Counted from the stretch's first letter, positions 25,525 through 33,883 are shown. The stretch: 64,000 nucleotides of DNA from Agromyces cavernae (GCF_021044935.1 NZ_JAJNMP010000003.1:682001-746000), one strand, 5' to 3'. Program-made: numbers and translations. The notes: generated from the letters alone by a model not told the origin.

Positions 25525-26189
25525 CACACCGCTCCCACATCTGTCGCCTGCGCGGCGAGTCCCGCCGCGGGATTCGCGTAGCCGACCTCGGCGAACCGCC
25601 GACCGCTCGCCGAGCCGGTCACCGACGACAGCTCGAGCGTCGTGATGCTCGACAGCGCGCACCGCCGGCGCCGAGGATCGTGCGACAGCGGCCTGTCGGC
25701 GAGGTGCCGATGCACCATCCAGATCGGCAGCTGGTGGCTGACGATCACGACATCGCCCCCGTCGATCGACGACCAGGCATCCTCGATCGCGGCCATCATG
25801 CGGTCGGCGATCGACCGGAACGGCTCGCCCCAGCTCGGTTCCCACGGGTTCACGAGCAGACCCCAGTTGCGGATGTCGCGAAGCGCACCTCCGGGGCCGC
25901 GCATACGCTTGCCCTCGAACCGGTTGGTGGGCTCGATCACCCGGTCGTCGAGGGTCGGCTCGAGCTCGAACGCCGCGGCGACCGGCTCGGCCGACTGCTG
26001 GGTGCGCTGTAACGGCGATGAGATCAGCGCAGCGACCGGGCGCCCGCGCGCCACGAGGTCGTCGGCGGCGGCCTTCGCCATCATGCGGCCGAGGTCGCTG
26101 AGGCCGTAGCCCGGCAGCCGACCGTAGAGCACGCCCTGGGGGTTGAACACCTCGCCATGGCGCACGAGATGGATCTGCTCGGCCGGCAC
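25524..26189 (-). CDS. histidine phosphatase (phosphoglycerate mutase-like) family protein
   Basis: A 221-residue protein with the phosphohistidine signature LVRHGEVFNP, LISSPLQRTQQSAEP and a second catalytic His in VVIVSHQLPIWMVHR. The GTG at 26189 (VPAEQIHLVRHG) is chosen because an upstream extension would be encoded by an F2 repeat. Its position before tlpA is conserved in actinobacteria (M. tuberculosis Rv0525), but the substrate is unknown. The stop overlaps tlpA's start by one base. Confidence 0.88.
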   Translation of the reverse strand: MPAEQIHLVRHGEVFNPQGVLYGRLPGYGLSDLGRMMAKAAADDLVARGRPVAALISSPLQRTQQSAEPVAAAFELEPTLDDRVIEPTNRFEGKRMRGPGGALRDIRNWGLLVNPWEPSWGEPFRSIADRMMAAIEDAWSSIDGGDVVIVSHQLPIWMVHRHLADRPLSHDPRRRRCALSSITTLELSSVTGSASGRRFAEVGYANPAAGLAAQATDVGAV

Positions 26190-26235
26190 GGGTTCCAGTC
26201 TAGAGAGCCATTCCCTTTGAATCCGCCGAGTGAGA

Positions 26236-26368
26236 GCGGGTTGAGGAGGGAGCGCAGCGACCGTCTCGAAACCCGCCGCACGAACGTTGAGGTTTCGAGA
26301 CGCGTCCCTCCTCCGTGGGCGCTCCTCAACCCACGGGTTTCGAGACGCTCCTTCGTCGCTCCTCAACC
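26236..26368. repeat. one and a half F2 palindromic repeats
   Basis: GCGGGTTGAGGAGGGAGCGC ... GTCTCGAAACC, then GGTTTCGAGACGCG ... GCTCCTCAACCC, then a further half GGTTTCGAGACGCTCC ... CTCCTCAACC. Fills the divergent gap between the phosphatase gene and aspS, where both promoters must lie. Confidence 0.9.
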
Positions 26369-26407
26369 AGCGGGTGGCGGGTGACCCCCCGAGTAGGATG
26401 GTCGATC

Positions 26408-27751
26408 GTGAACAACCGCACCCTCGTCAAGAACCTCGCCGCGCTTCCCGACGGCCCCGTCACCGTGTCCGGATGGGTCGAGACGGTGCGCGATCAGAAG
26501 AAGGTGCAGTTCGTCATCCTCCGTGACGAGTCGGGTGCCGTGCAGCTCGTGAACCCCGCGACCCGCGAGGTCGACGAGAACGCCGACGCCGAGGCATCCG
26601 CTCGCCTGGCGACGACCGAGGCGATCTCGGCGCTCGCGCACGGTTCGTTCATCCGCGTCACCGGCGACCTCAAGCACGACGAGCGCGTGAAGCTCGGCGG
26701 CATCGAGGTGAAGATCGGCACGCTCGACGTGGTCGCCGAGGCGCACCCCGAGACGCCGATCGCCGCCGACTCCAGCCTCGACAAGCGCATGGACTGGCGG
26801 TTCCTCGACCTGCGTCACCCGAAGCAGAACCTGATCTTCCGCATCCAGACGACGTTCCTGCACGCGCTGCGCACGTACTGGGTCGAGAACGACTTCGTCG
26901 AGATCCAGACGCCGAAGCTCATGGCTTCGGCGAGCGAGTCGCGTGCCGAGCTCTTCGAGGTCGGCTACTTCGAGGGCACCGCGTACCTCGCGCAGAGCCC
27001 GCAGTTCTTCAAGCAGATGGCGCAGCCCGCCGGCTTCGGCAAGGTGTTCGAGGTCGGCCCCGCGTTCCGTGCCGACCCCTCGTTCACGTCGCGGCACGCC
27101 ACCGAGTTCACGTCGATCGACGCCGAGGTGAGCTGGGTCGAGTCGCACGAAGACGTCATGAAGATGCATGAAGAGCTGCTCGTCGCCGGGTTCACCGCGG
27201 TGAAGCAGAAGCACGGCGCCGAGATCGCCGAGCTGTTCGGCATTGAACTCGAGGTGCCCACGCTGCCGTTCCCGCGCATCCCGCTTCGCGAGGCGAAGCA
27301 GATCGTCGCCGACCGCGGCTACGTCATCCCGCGCGACGACGCCGACATCGACCCCGAGGGCGAGCGTCAGATCTCGGCGCACGTGCGCGAGGCCCTCGGC
27401 CACGACTTCGTGTTCCTCACCGACTGGGACATCAGCCTGCGGCCGTTCTACCACATGCGCCACCCTGAAGACCTGACCCTCACGAACTCGTACGACCTCA
27501 TCTACAACGGGGTCGAGATCTCGACGGGCGCGCAGCGCGAGCACCGCATCGACGTGCTCGTCGAGCAGGCTCGCGAGAAGGGGCTCGACCCCGAAGAGCT
27601 CGAGTTCTACCTCGACTTCTTCCGCTACGGCGTGCCCCCGCACGGCGGATTCGGCATGGGCCTCGCCCGCGTGCTGATGCTCATGCTGAACGAGCACTCG
27701 ATCCGCGAGACGACGTACCTGTTCCGCGGCCCGACGCGCCTGCTGCCGTAG
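26408..27751 (+). CDS. aspS: aspartate--tRNA ligase, archaeal type
   Basis: A 447-residue class II synthetase. The N-terminal OB fold (VTVSGWVETVRDQKKVQFVI) binds the anticodon; motif 2 lies in FRADPSFTSRHATEFTSID and motif 3 in HGGFGMGLARVLMLML. The length and absence of the ~120-residue bacterial GAD insertion show the archaeal/eukaryotic-type enzyme, often non-discriminating (charging tRNA-Asn with Asp as well). The GTG at 26408 starts at the natural N-terminus; frames further upstream run through the F2 repeat. Followed by a C-rich tract. Confidence 0.95.
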   Translation: MNNRTLVKNLAALPDGPVTVSGWVETVRDQKKVQFVILRDESGAVQLVNPATREVDENADAEASARLATTEAISALAHGSFIRVTGDLKHDERVKLGGIEVKIGTLDVVAEAHPETPIAADSSLDKRMDWRFLDLRHPKQNLIFRIQTTFLHALRTYWVENDFVEIQTPKLMASASESRAELFEVGYFEGTAYLAQSPQFFKQMAQPAGFGKVFEVGPAFRADPSFTSRHATEFTSIDAEVSWVESHEDVMKMHEELLVAGFTAVKQKHGAEIAELFGIELEVPTLPFPRIPLREAKQIVADRGYVIPRDDADIDPEGERQISAHVREALGHDFVFLTDWDISLRPFYHMRHPEDLTLTNSYDLIYNGVEISTGAQREHRIDVLVEQAREKGLDPEELEFYLDFFRYGVPPHGGFGMGLARVLMLMLNEHSIRETTYLFRGPTRLLP

Positions 27752-27856
27752 GTCGCGCGCCCCCGCCCCGCGCGCCCCCGCGCCGCGCGCCCCGCCCCGC
27801 CCGTCCTCCGGCCCGCCCCGCGCGCCCCCGCCCCGCCCGTCCTCCGGCCGCGCCTC
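27752..27856. repeat. C-rich low-complexity tract with a direct repeat
   Basis: Runs of CCCCG/CGCGCC with the block CCCCGCCCGTCCTCCGGCC occurring twice about 32 bp apart. The minus strand is G-rich enough for quadruplexes. Lies between aspS and an F3 repeat. Confidence 0.8.
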
Positions 27857-27860
27857 TCGC

Positions 27861-27917
27861 TGATGTCGCGCAAAGTGCTCGCAACGCCGGAAGATGCCGA
27901 CGATTCGTGCGACATCA
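27861..27917. repeat. F3 palindromic repeat overlapping the DUF559 gene end
   Basis: TGATGTCGCGCAAAGTGC ... GATTCGTGCGACATCA. On the minus strand its first TGA is the stop of the DUF559 gene. Confidence 0.88.
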
Positions 27918-28832
27918 CGACGCGGCGCCGGGCCAGCCACGCGCGATGAGCGCTTGGCGCACCCGGTCGAGGTGCAACGTGCGCGCTCGACCGCGGTGTC
28001 GCTTCGTGAAACGGATGACTCGCCACCCGAGTCGCGCCAGGTCGTCGAGCCGATCGACGTCGCGAGCGTACTGACGGTCTTCGGTGCGATGATGCTCGCC
28101 GTCGTACTCGGCGAGCACCTTGTATTCGGGGTACGCCGTGTCGCCGTAGGCGCACAGCCGACCCGACTCGTCGAAGATCGGCAGGTTGACGATCGGTTCG
28201 GGCAGACCGTACTCGACGAGATCGAGTCGCAGCCGCGTCTCCTCCGGCGAATCGGTGCCGGCGCGCACTGCCGCGAGTGCGGTGACCAGCACACGGTGCC
28301 CACGGCGACCCGCATGGCGCTCCACCGCAGCACGTAGCCGTTTCGGCGTCGACAGTGGCTCATGCCTGCGAAGCAACGAGTCACCGGCAACGACGAGATC
28401 ACGGACTGTCGCCGTCGCGGCGAGCTGGCACCAGGCGTCCTCGGGCGAGACGATCGGCAACCCGCGCCAGGTTCCGACACAGGTGCCTCCCGCGCCGAGA
28501 CGATGTCCCCGAACCCCGCGACCGCGAGGCATCGGTCTCGGTGCGAACGCCGCGACATCCAACTCGTCCACCTCATGACTCGAAGGCACGACGATGCCGA
28601 AGAGCCGACATGCGGTGGCGTGGCTGAATACCTGGCCGGGGCGCATCGTGAGCATCTTGGCTCGGCACCGCGCCTCGAGGTCGAGCAAGGCTGCGGCCGA
28701 GCGGACCCCATGGAACGGACGGGTGAGGTCGCGGCCGCGCAATCGTCCGGCGCCGACGCCCTCGGCGAGGGCCTCGTATGTGGTGAACGCCCGCTGCGCG
28801 AACCCGTTCGGCAGCGGCAAGTGCGGTCTCAT
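27915..28832 (-). CDS. DUF559/Vsr-like endonuclease-fold protein
   Basis: A 305-residue protein of a type abundant in actinobacteria. The N-terminal part has features like an AbiEi-type winged-helix antitoxin (HATACRLFGIVVPS and GLPIVSPEDAWCQLA). The C-terminal ~100 residues carry the PD-(D/E)XK-like DUF559 core: LRLDLVEYGLPEP, VLAEYDGEHHR and DDLARLGWRVIRFT, so a nuclease fold is likely though activity is unproven. The ATG at 28832 is the plausible start; further upstream the frame crosses another F3 repeat. The gene sits between two F3 copies in the same orientation and C-rich tracts. Confidence 0.8.
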   Translation of the reverse strand: MRPHLPLPNGFAQRAFTTYEALAEGVGAGRLRGRDLTRPFHGVRSAAALLDLEARCRAKMLTMRPGQVFSHATACRLFGIVVPSSHEVDELDVAAFAPRPMPRGRGVRGHRLGAGGTCVGTWRGLPIVSPEDAWCQLAATATVRDLVVAGDSLLRRHEPLSTPKRLRAAVERHAGRRGHRVLVTALAAVRAGTDSPEETRLRLDLVEYGLPEPIVNLPIFDESGRLCAYGDTAYPEYKVLAEYDGEHHRTEDRQYARDVDRLDDLARLGWRVIRFTKRHRGRARTLHLDRVRQALIARGWPGAAS

Positions 28833-29130
28833 CCGATCAGGTTCGACCGGCGGAGGCGCCTCGCGCCCGACCGCGAGTGATCTGTGGAGACATCCGCCCA
28901 CCCGCACCCTGTGCACGACTCGTCTGCCCCACCCCGCCACCTCACCGCCACCCCACCGCCACCCCGTCCTGACCGCCACCCCGACGCGATGTTGCGCAAA
29001 GTGTTCGCACTCCGCAGAGTTGAGGACGATTCGGGCGACATCACTGCGCGGGGCGCGGGGCCGAGGGAGCGAGAGGCAGGGCGGGGGCAGGGTGGGGGCG
29101 GGGGCGGGGCGCTGGCCGTAGGCTCGGAGG
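28833..29130. other. 298-bp non-coding stretch with F3 repeat and C-/G-rich tracts
   Basis: Contains a C-rich tract (about 28918-28980, repeated CCGCCACCCC), an F3 element (28988-29042) and a G-rich tract (about 29046-29110, repeated GGGGGC). It should also hold the promoters of the divergent DUF559 and FGE genes, but I see no convincing -35/-10 pair. Confidence 0.7.
28988..29042. repeat. F3 palindromic repeat upstream of the FGE gene
   Basis: GATGTTGCGCAAAGTGTTCGC ends pair with GATTCGGGCGACATC. Same orientation as the copy at 27861, with a matching GACGATTCG block. Confidence 0.85.
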
Positions 29131-30051
29131 GTGACAGTCGAGACGACGCGAATGGTCCGCATCGAGGGCGGCACGTTCCGCATGGGCTCCGACGAGTTCT
29201 ACGCCGACGAGACGCCCGTGCACGAGCGCTCCGTCGACGCGTTCGAGTTCGACCTGCATCCGGTGACGAACGAGCAGTTCGCCGCGTTCGTCGAGGCCAC
29301 GGGCTACGTCACGGTCGCCGAGCGCCCGCTCGATCCGGCCGACTTCCCGGGCGCCGACCCCGCCGAGCTCGTTCCGGGCGGACTCGTCTTCACCCCGACC
29401 CCGGGCCCCGTCGACCTGCGCGACTGGCGCCAGTGGTGGAGGTGGGGCGCGGACGCGAGCTGGCGGGCGCCGTTCGGGCCCGGGTCATCCGTCGACGACA
29501 AGGCGACCCACCCGGTCGTGCAGGTGAGCTTCGAGGATGCCTCGGCGTACGCCTCCTGGGCCGGCAAGCGGCTGCCCACCGAAGCCGAGTTCGAGTTCGC
29601 CGCCCGCGGCGGCCTCGAGGGTGCGCGGTTCGCGTGGGGCGACGACGAGTTCCCTGACGGGAAGCTCATGGTCAACCGATGGCAGGGGTCGTTCCCGTAC
29701 CGCAACACCGGCGCCGCCGGGTGGGTGGGCACGTCACCCGTGATGACGTTCCCGGCGAACGGCTTCGGGCTCTTCGATGTCACGGGCAACGTCTGGGAGT
29801 GGACGACCGACTACTACGCCGAGCGGCATGTGCCGCCGGGCACGGTCGCGGTCGACGCCGAGGCCCGCCCCAACCTGCTCGCGGCCGCATCGGCTGAGCC
29901 GGGCTCACGCATCCCGCGCCGCGTGCTCAAGGGCGGGTCGCACCTCTGCTCGCCCGACTACTGTCTGCGCTACCGGCCGTCGGCGCGCTCGCCCCAGGCC
30001 GATGACACGGCGACGACGCACATCGGCTTCCGCTGCGCCCGCGACATATAG
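29131..30051 (+). CDS. formylglycine-generating enzyme family protein
   Basis: A 306-residue SUMF1-type enzyme that would oxidise a sulfatase Cys (CxPxR) to formylglycine using copper and O2. Family landmarks: RIEGGTFRMGSDEFYADE at the N-terminus, HPVVQVSFEDASAYASWAG, RLPTEAEFEFAARGG, NVWEWTTDYY, and the C-terminal GGSHLCSPDYCLRYRPSAR. The two cysteines (about 273 and 278) match the copper-binding pair of the Streptomyces coelicolor enzyme, so it should be active and not a mere domain homologue. GTG start after GGAGG. No sulfatase is encoded in this window. Confidence 0.93.
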   Translation: MTVETTRMVRIEGGTFRMGSDEFYADETPVHERSVDAFEFDLHPVTNEQFAAFVEATGYVTVAERPLDPADFPGADPAELVPGGLVFTPTPGPVDLRDWRQWWRWGADASWRAPFGPGSSVDDKATHPVVQVSFEDASAYASWAGKRLPTEAEFEFAARGGLEGARFAWGDDEFPDGKLMVNRWQGSFPYRNTGAAGWVGTSPVMTFPANGFGLFDVTGNVWEWTTDYYAERHVPPGTVAVDAEARPNLLAAASAEPGSRIPRRVLKGGSHLCSPDYCLRYRPSARSPQADDTATTHIGFRCARDI

Positions 30052-30066
30052 CACCGCAGCCAGCAC

Positions 30067-30333
30067 TCAGGCGAGCAGCGCTGCCTTCAGCCGCACCGGG
30101 TCGATGCGCCAGTAGTTGTGCACCTCGTCGTCGATGAGCAGCACCGGGATCTCCTCGGCGTAGCGATCGCGCAGCGCCTCGTCGTCGAGGATGCTCAGCT
30201 CTTCGAGGAGCATGCGGCGCGAGGCATCCGTCGTTTCGATCTCGGCGATGACGCCCTGCACGACGTCGCGGGCATCGTCGCAGAGGTGGCAGCCGGGCTT
30301 GCCGATGAGCGTGAGGCGGATGTCGCGGGCCAT
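30067..30333 (-). CDS. glutaredoxin-like protein
   Basis: An 88-residue thioredoxin-fold protein. The redox motif KPGCHLCDDA is at residues 12-21 and the cis-proline segment is EIPVLLIDDEV. This is the small DUF836/glutaredoxin-like family frequent in actinobacteria. The stop is 15 bp from that of the convergent FGE gene. Confidence 0.9.
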   Translation of the reverse strand: MARDIRLTLIGKPGCHLCDDARDVVQGVIAEIETTDASRRMLLEELSILDDEALRDRYAEEIPVLLIDDEVHNYWRIDPVRLKAALLA

Positions 30334-30368
30334 AGTTCGATCGTACGTCGCGGCCGGACGCGGGCAGC

Positions 30369-30398
30369 AAAAAGCGCCAAGCCCGAGGGCCCGGCGCT
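30369..30398 (-). terminator. Rho-independent terminator of the bS22 gene
   Basis: On the minus strand AGCGCCGGGCCC ... TTGGCGCT is followed by TTTTT. Outer arms AGCGCC/GGCGCT with inner GGGC/GCCC pairs. Lies 22 bp after the bS22 stop. Confidence 0.85.
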
Positions 30399-30419
30399 CA
30401 GCCAGTGGTCGCGGTGCGA

Positions 30420-30518
30420 CTACTTCTTGTTGCGACGCTGGTGGCGCGTCTTGCGAAGAAGCTTGCGGTGCTTCTTCTTCGCCATGCGCTTGCGACGCTT
30501 CTTGATGACGGAACCCAT
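30420..30518 (-). CDS. 30S ribosomal protein bS22
   Basis: A 32-residue, extremely basic protein beginning MGSVIKKRRKRMAKKKHR and ending HQRRNKK. This is the actinobacterial small-subunit protein bS22 (AURKAIP1/COX24 domain), seen near the decoding centre in mycobacterial ribosome structures. The ATG at 30518 has TGAGGTT upstream as a ribosome site. It has its own terminator. Confidence 0.95.
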   Translation of the reverse strand: MGSVIKKRRKRMAKKKHRKLLRKTRHQRRNKK

Positions 30519-30637
30519 CAGAACCTCACAGAAAAAGATCGAGCCGGCCGCGCATGCCGCAGCCGAAGGCAGAAAGCCTCGGGATAGTCTAGCGGACTCG
30601 GAGGCGCGCCCCGTGCGCGATGCGTTACCGTCGAGGA

Positions 30638-31147
30638 ATGCGCCACCGCGACGTCGTCATCCGCACCACCGAACCCGACGACTGGCAGGCGGTGCGCGCG
30701 CTGCGACTCGAGATGCTGCGCGACTTCCCGCTCGCCTACGGTGAGACCCTCGCGAACGCGCTCGACGTCGAGGAAGCCGGCTGGCGCGCACGCGCCGCAC
30801 GCGGCACGACGCACGGGCAGGCGTCGATCGTCGCGATCGACGGCGACCGCTGGGTGGGGCACATGGGCGGGTACATTCCGGATGCCGCGACCGGCCCGCT
30901 GCTTGTCGGCGTGTACGTCGCACCCGACTACCGCGGCGATGCCGCGGGGGTGTCGCGGCTGCTGCTCGTGGCGGTCGAGGAATGGGCGCGGGGCTTCGGC
31001 GACACGCTGCGGCTCGAGGTGCACGAGGACAACCCGCGGGCGATCCGGTTCTACGAGAAGCTCGGCTTCACGCTCACGGGTCGCAGCCGCGAGTACGAGC
31101 TCGAACCGGGCGGCCTCGAACTCGAGATGATCAAGCCGCTGCGCTGA
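30638..31147 (+). CDS. GNAT family N-acetyltransferase
   Basis: A 169-residue acetyltransferase. The acetyl-CoA-binding region is VGVYVAPDYRGDAAGVSRLLL (two overlapping stretches, about residues 90-110), followed by LRLEVHEDNPRAIRFYEKLGFTLTG, the typical motif B. The substrate is unknown. ATG at 30638 is chosen; an in-frame ATG at 30620 is possible. F2 tandem repeats follow its stop. Confidence 0.88.
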   Translation: MRHRDVVIRTTEPDDWQAVRALRLEMLRDFPLAYGETLANALDVEEAGWRARAARGTTHGQASIVAIDGDRWVGHMGGYIPDAATGPLLVGVYVAPDYRGDAAGVSRLLLVAVEEWARGFGDTLRLEVHEDNPRAIRFYEKLGFTLTGRSREYELEPGGLELEMIKPLR

Positions 31148-31159
31148 GCACCCGTCGCT

Positions 31160-31360
31160 GGCTGAGGAGCGAGCGCAGCGAGCGTCTCGAAACCCTTGAC
31201 CGACGGCCCGAGGTTTCGAGACGGCGCCGGCGCGCCTCCTCAACCCAAGGGTTTCGAGACGGCGCCGGCGCGCCTCCTCAACCCAAGGGTTTCGAGACGG
31301 CGCCGGCGCGCCTCCTCAACCCACGGGTCTCGACACGTTCGCTGCGCTCGCTACTCGACC
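31160..31360. repeat. tandem F2/F1 repeat cluster
   Basis: Begins with an F2 half (GGCTGAGGAGCG ... GTCTCGAAACC), then three exact 38-bp tandem units starting GGTTTCGAGACGGCGCC at 31212, 31250 and 31288, and ends as an F1 half (GGTCTCGACACG ... CTACTCGACC). Fills the gap between the acetyltransferase and DUF1772 genes. Confidence 0.93.
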
Positions 31361-31386
31361 GAAGGAATCCACGCCAGACTGGGCGC

Positions 31387-31869
31387 ATGCTCGCACTCCT
31401 CACGGCGCTCCTCATCCTGGCCATCCTCGGCACCGGCGTCATGGCCGGCGTGTTCTACGCGTTCTCGGGCTTCGTGACGCAGGGGCTCGACCGGCTGCCC
31501 GCCGCCGATGCGGCTCGTGCGATGCGCGGCATCAATGTCACGGCCGTGCGTGCACCGCTCATGCTCGCCCTGTTCGGCACAGGGCTCGTCACGCTCGTGG
31601 TGCTCGGCCTCGCGATCGCGGGAGCGCTCGGCGACGCGACGTGGTGGGCGGTGGCGGCGGGCGTCGTCTACCTGGCGGGTGCGATCGGCGTGACGGCCGG
31701 TGCGAACGTGCCGCGCAACAACCGCCTGGCGGCCGCGCCCGAGGATGCGGCGGCGCTGGGGTCGGCGTGGACGGCGTTCCGCCCGGGCTGGCAGACGTGG
31801 AACCACGTGCGCACCATCACGTGCGCGGCAGCGTGCGTGGGGTTCGCGGTCGCGCTGGTCGCGATCTGA
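31387..31869 (+). CDS. DUF1772 (anthrone oxygenase-like) membrane protein
   Basis: A 160-residue protein with four transmembrane segments: residues 1-25, 55-78, 85-105 and 140-160. GVFYAFSGFVTQGLDRLP and NVPRNNRLAA are DUF1772 features, and FRPGWQTWNHVRTI is the conserved C-terminal block. Some family members are called anthrone oxygenases, but the function here is unknown. An F2 half-repeat follows immediately. Confidence 0.88.
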   Translation: MLALLTALLILAILGTGVMAGVFYAFSGFVTQGLDRLPAADAARAMRGINVTAVRAPLMLALFGTGLVTLVVLGLAIAGALGDATWWAVAAGVVYLAGAIGVTAGANVPRNNRLAAAPEDAAALGSAWTAFRPGWQTWNHVRTITCAAACVGFAVALVAI

Positions 31870-31876
31870 ATCCAGG

Positions 31877-31911
31877 GGTTTCGAGACGGCGCCGGCGCGC
31901 CTCCTCAACCC
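31877..31911. repeat. F2 half-repeat
   Basis: GGTTTCGAGACGGCGCC ... GCGCCTCCTCAACCC, the same half as the tandem units at 31212-31325. Confidence 0.88.
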
Positions 31912-31922
31912 ACTCGACCGAC

Positions 31923-32369
31923 TCAGCGGCGCTTCTTGGGAGCGACCGCCGCGGTGACCTGATGCGCGGTCTCGGCGAAGGCCTTGCCGATCGCCGAGGC
32001 GAACGCCCGCTGTTCTTCGTTGAGCGGAATCTCGTTGCCCGCTGCGGCGCCCGCGCCCGCGAGCGTCGCGGCGTCGGCAGCGGCATCGGATGACGTGAAC
32101 GGAATGAGCCAGTCCTCGAGCGTTTCGAGCGGCGTGCGGTCGAGCTTGTAGTAGCGGTGCTGGCCCTCTTCGCGGACGGCGACGAGGCCGGACTCGCGGA
32201 GCACCTTGAGGTGCTTCGACACCGTGGGTTGACTGGCGCCGAGCGCTGTGACGATCTCGGAGACGCTGATCTCGCCGCCCGACTGCGGCACCGCACCCTC
32301 GCGTTCGAGGAGCACCGCGAGGATGTCGCGTCGCGTTGCGTCCGCCACCACATCGAAGATGTCAGCCAT
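31923..32369 (-). CDS. ArsR family winged-helix regulator
   Basis: A 148-residue regulator. DVVADATRRDILAVLLERE and SVSEIVTALGASQPTVSKHL (HTH), then KVLRESGLVAVREEGQHRYYKLD (wing), are ArsR-type. No cysteine metal site is visible, so it is probably not metal-sensing. The C-terminal ~65 residues form an alpha-helical tail. The ATG at 32369 begins MADIFDVV, the family's usual start. It is divergent from the trk genes, which it may or may not control. Confidence 0.88.
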   Translation of the reverse strand: MADIFDVVADATRRDILAVLLEREGAVPQSGGEISVSEIVTALGASQPTVSKHLKVLRESGLVAVREEGQHRYYKLDRTPLETLEDWLIPFTSSDAAADAATLAGAGAAAGNEIPLNEEQRAFASAIGKAFAETAHQVTAAVAPKKRR

Positions 32370-32440
32370 GCCCCAAGGGTAGTCATTCCTCGCGGGGAGT
32401 ACCATGACTCTCGCGTTGGCTGGTCAGGCAGGGGGCATCG

Positions 32441-33883
32441 ATGCGCGCACAGCAGCTGGGCCGTCTGGGTCGAGTCGACAGACGGTCGTGGCTGGGTCGG
32501 GCGCGCGATGCGCTCGACGCGCTCGTCAAGAGCTCGCCGTCGCGATTCGCGATCCTGATCTTCGCGTCGCTGATCCTGCTGTTCACGGTCCTGTTCTCAC
32601 TGCCGATCGCGAGCGCCGACCGCCAGGTCACGCCCTTGCACGACGCCGTATTCACCGCGGTCTCGGTCATCTGCGTCACGGGTCTCGCGACCGTCGACAT
32701 GGCGACGCACTGGTCGCCGTTCGGCAACACGCTCGTGTTCATCGGCGTGAACATCGGCGGCGTCGGCGTGCTGACCCTCGCGTCGATCCTCGGCCTCGTG
32801 ATCTCGCGTCGCCTCGGCCTGCGGGCGAAGCTCATCGCCGCGAGCGACACGAACCCGTCGCGCATCCACGTCGGCCCGGTCGCCGAGCGGCAGGCGGTGC
32901 GCCTCGGCGAGGTCGGCGGGCTGCTCGCCACGGTCGCGATCAGCGCGCTGGTCATCGAGCTCACGATCGCGATCGCGATGGTGCCCAGCATGCTCGTCGC
33001 GGGATACGACGCCTGGCACTCGGTCTGGTACAGCTTCTACTACTCGGCGATGGCATTCACGAACACGGGATTCAGCCCGAATCCAGGCGGCATGGCGCCG
33101 TTCGTGGAGGACTATTGGATGCAGTCGCTGCTCATGATCGGCGTGTTCCTCGGCAGCCTCGGGTTCCCGGTGATCTTCGCGCTCGCGCGGGCGTGGCGCA
33201 ACCCGCACCGGTGGAGCGTGCACGTCAAGCTCACCCTCGCGACGACGACGATCCTCTTCGTCGCGGGCGCGGCGATGTTCCTGCTGCTCGAGTACAACAA
33301 CCCGCGCACGTACGGGCAGCTCGACGCGGGCCCGACGATCTTCCAGTCGTTCTTCATGTCGATGATGACGAGGTCGGGCGGGTTCGCCACGATCGACATG
33401 CACGAGCTCAACGGGTCGAGCTTGCTCGTGTCCGACATGCTCATGTTCATCGGCGGCGGTTCCGCGTCGACCGCGGGCGGCATCAAGGTGACCACGCTCG
33501 CCGTCCTGTTCCTCGCCGCGTTCGCCGAGGCGCGCGGCGCGCCCTCGATGGAGGCGTTCGGCCGGCGCATCCCCCGCGACATGCTGCGCCTGTCGGTGAG
33601 CGTCGTGCTGTGGGGCGCGACGATCGTGGCGGTCGCCTCGATCGCGCTGCTGCAGATCACGAAGCAGCCGTTCGACTACGTGCTGTTCGACGTGATCTCG
33701 GCGTTCGCCACGTGCGGACTCTCGACGGGGCTCACGGCCGAGCTTCCACCCGAGGGGGTCTACGTCATGGCCGCCACCATGTTCATGGGGCGGGTTGGTA
33801 CAGTGACACTCGCCGCGGCCCTGGCCGCGAGCCAGCGGCGGCAGTTGTTCAAGCGTCCCGAAGAGAGGCCCATCGTTGGTTGA
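32441..33883 (+). CDS. Trk/Ktr-type potassium uptake membrane subunit
   Basis: A 480-residue TrkH/KtrB-family channel-transporter with four M1-P-M2 repeats. The P-loop selectivity motifs are visible in each repeat: VICVTGLATV, AFTNTGFSP, TRSGGFATI and FATCGLSTGL. IGGGSASTAGGIKVTTL is the conserved intramembrane loop. The stop overlaps the TrkA-type gene by 8 bases. Confidence 0.94.
   Translation: MRAQQLGRLGRVDRRSWLGRARDALDALVKSSPSRFAILIFASLILLFTVLFSLPIASADRQVTPLHDAVFTAVSVICVTGLATVDMATHWSPFGNTLVFIGVNIGGVGVLTLASILGLVISRRLGLRAKLIAASDTNPSRIHVGPVAERQAVRLGEVGGLLATVAISALVIELTIAIAMVPSMLVAGYDAWHSVWYSFYYSAMAFTNTGFSPNPGGMAPFVEDYWMQSLLMIGVFLGSLGFPVIFALARAWRNPHRWSVHVKLTLATTTILFVAGAAMFLLLEYNNPRTYGQLDAGPTIFQSFFMSMMTRSGGFATIDMHELNGSSLLVSDMLMFIGGGSASTAGGIKVTTLAVLFLAAFAEARGAPSMEAFGRRIPRDMLRLSVSVVLWGATIVAVASIALLQITKQPFDYVLFDVISAFATCGLSTGLTAELPPEGVYVMAATMFMGRVGTVTLAAALAASQRRQLFKRPEERPIVG

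Noticed and set aside
25525..25845. A longer N-terminus for the TlpA lipoprotein
   Set aside because: It would run through the phosphatase gene in another frame; the TGATG start at 25524 gives a lipobox at a proper distance.
26190..26366. Longer N-terminus for the histidine phosphatase
   Set aside because: The extra residues are encoded by F2 repeats and are not family-like.
28833..29183. Extended N-terminus of the DUF559 protein
   Set aside because: The frame crosses an F3 repeat and a G-rich tract and overlaps the FGE start; ATG 28832 suits the family.
31160..31360. CRISPR array suspected from 38-bp units
   Set aside because: Units abut directly with no unique spacers and no cas genes; they are tandem F2 halves.
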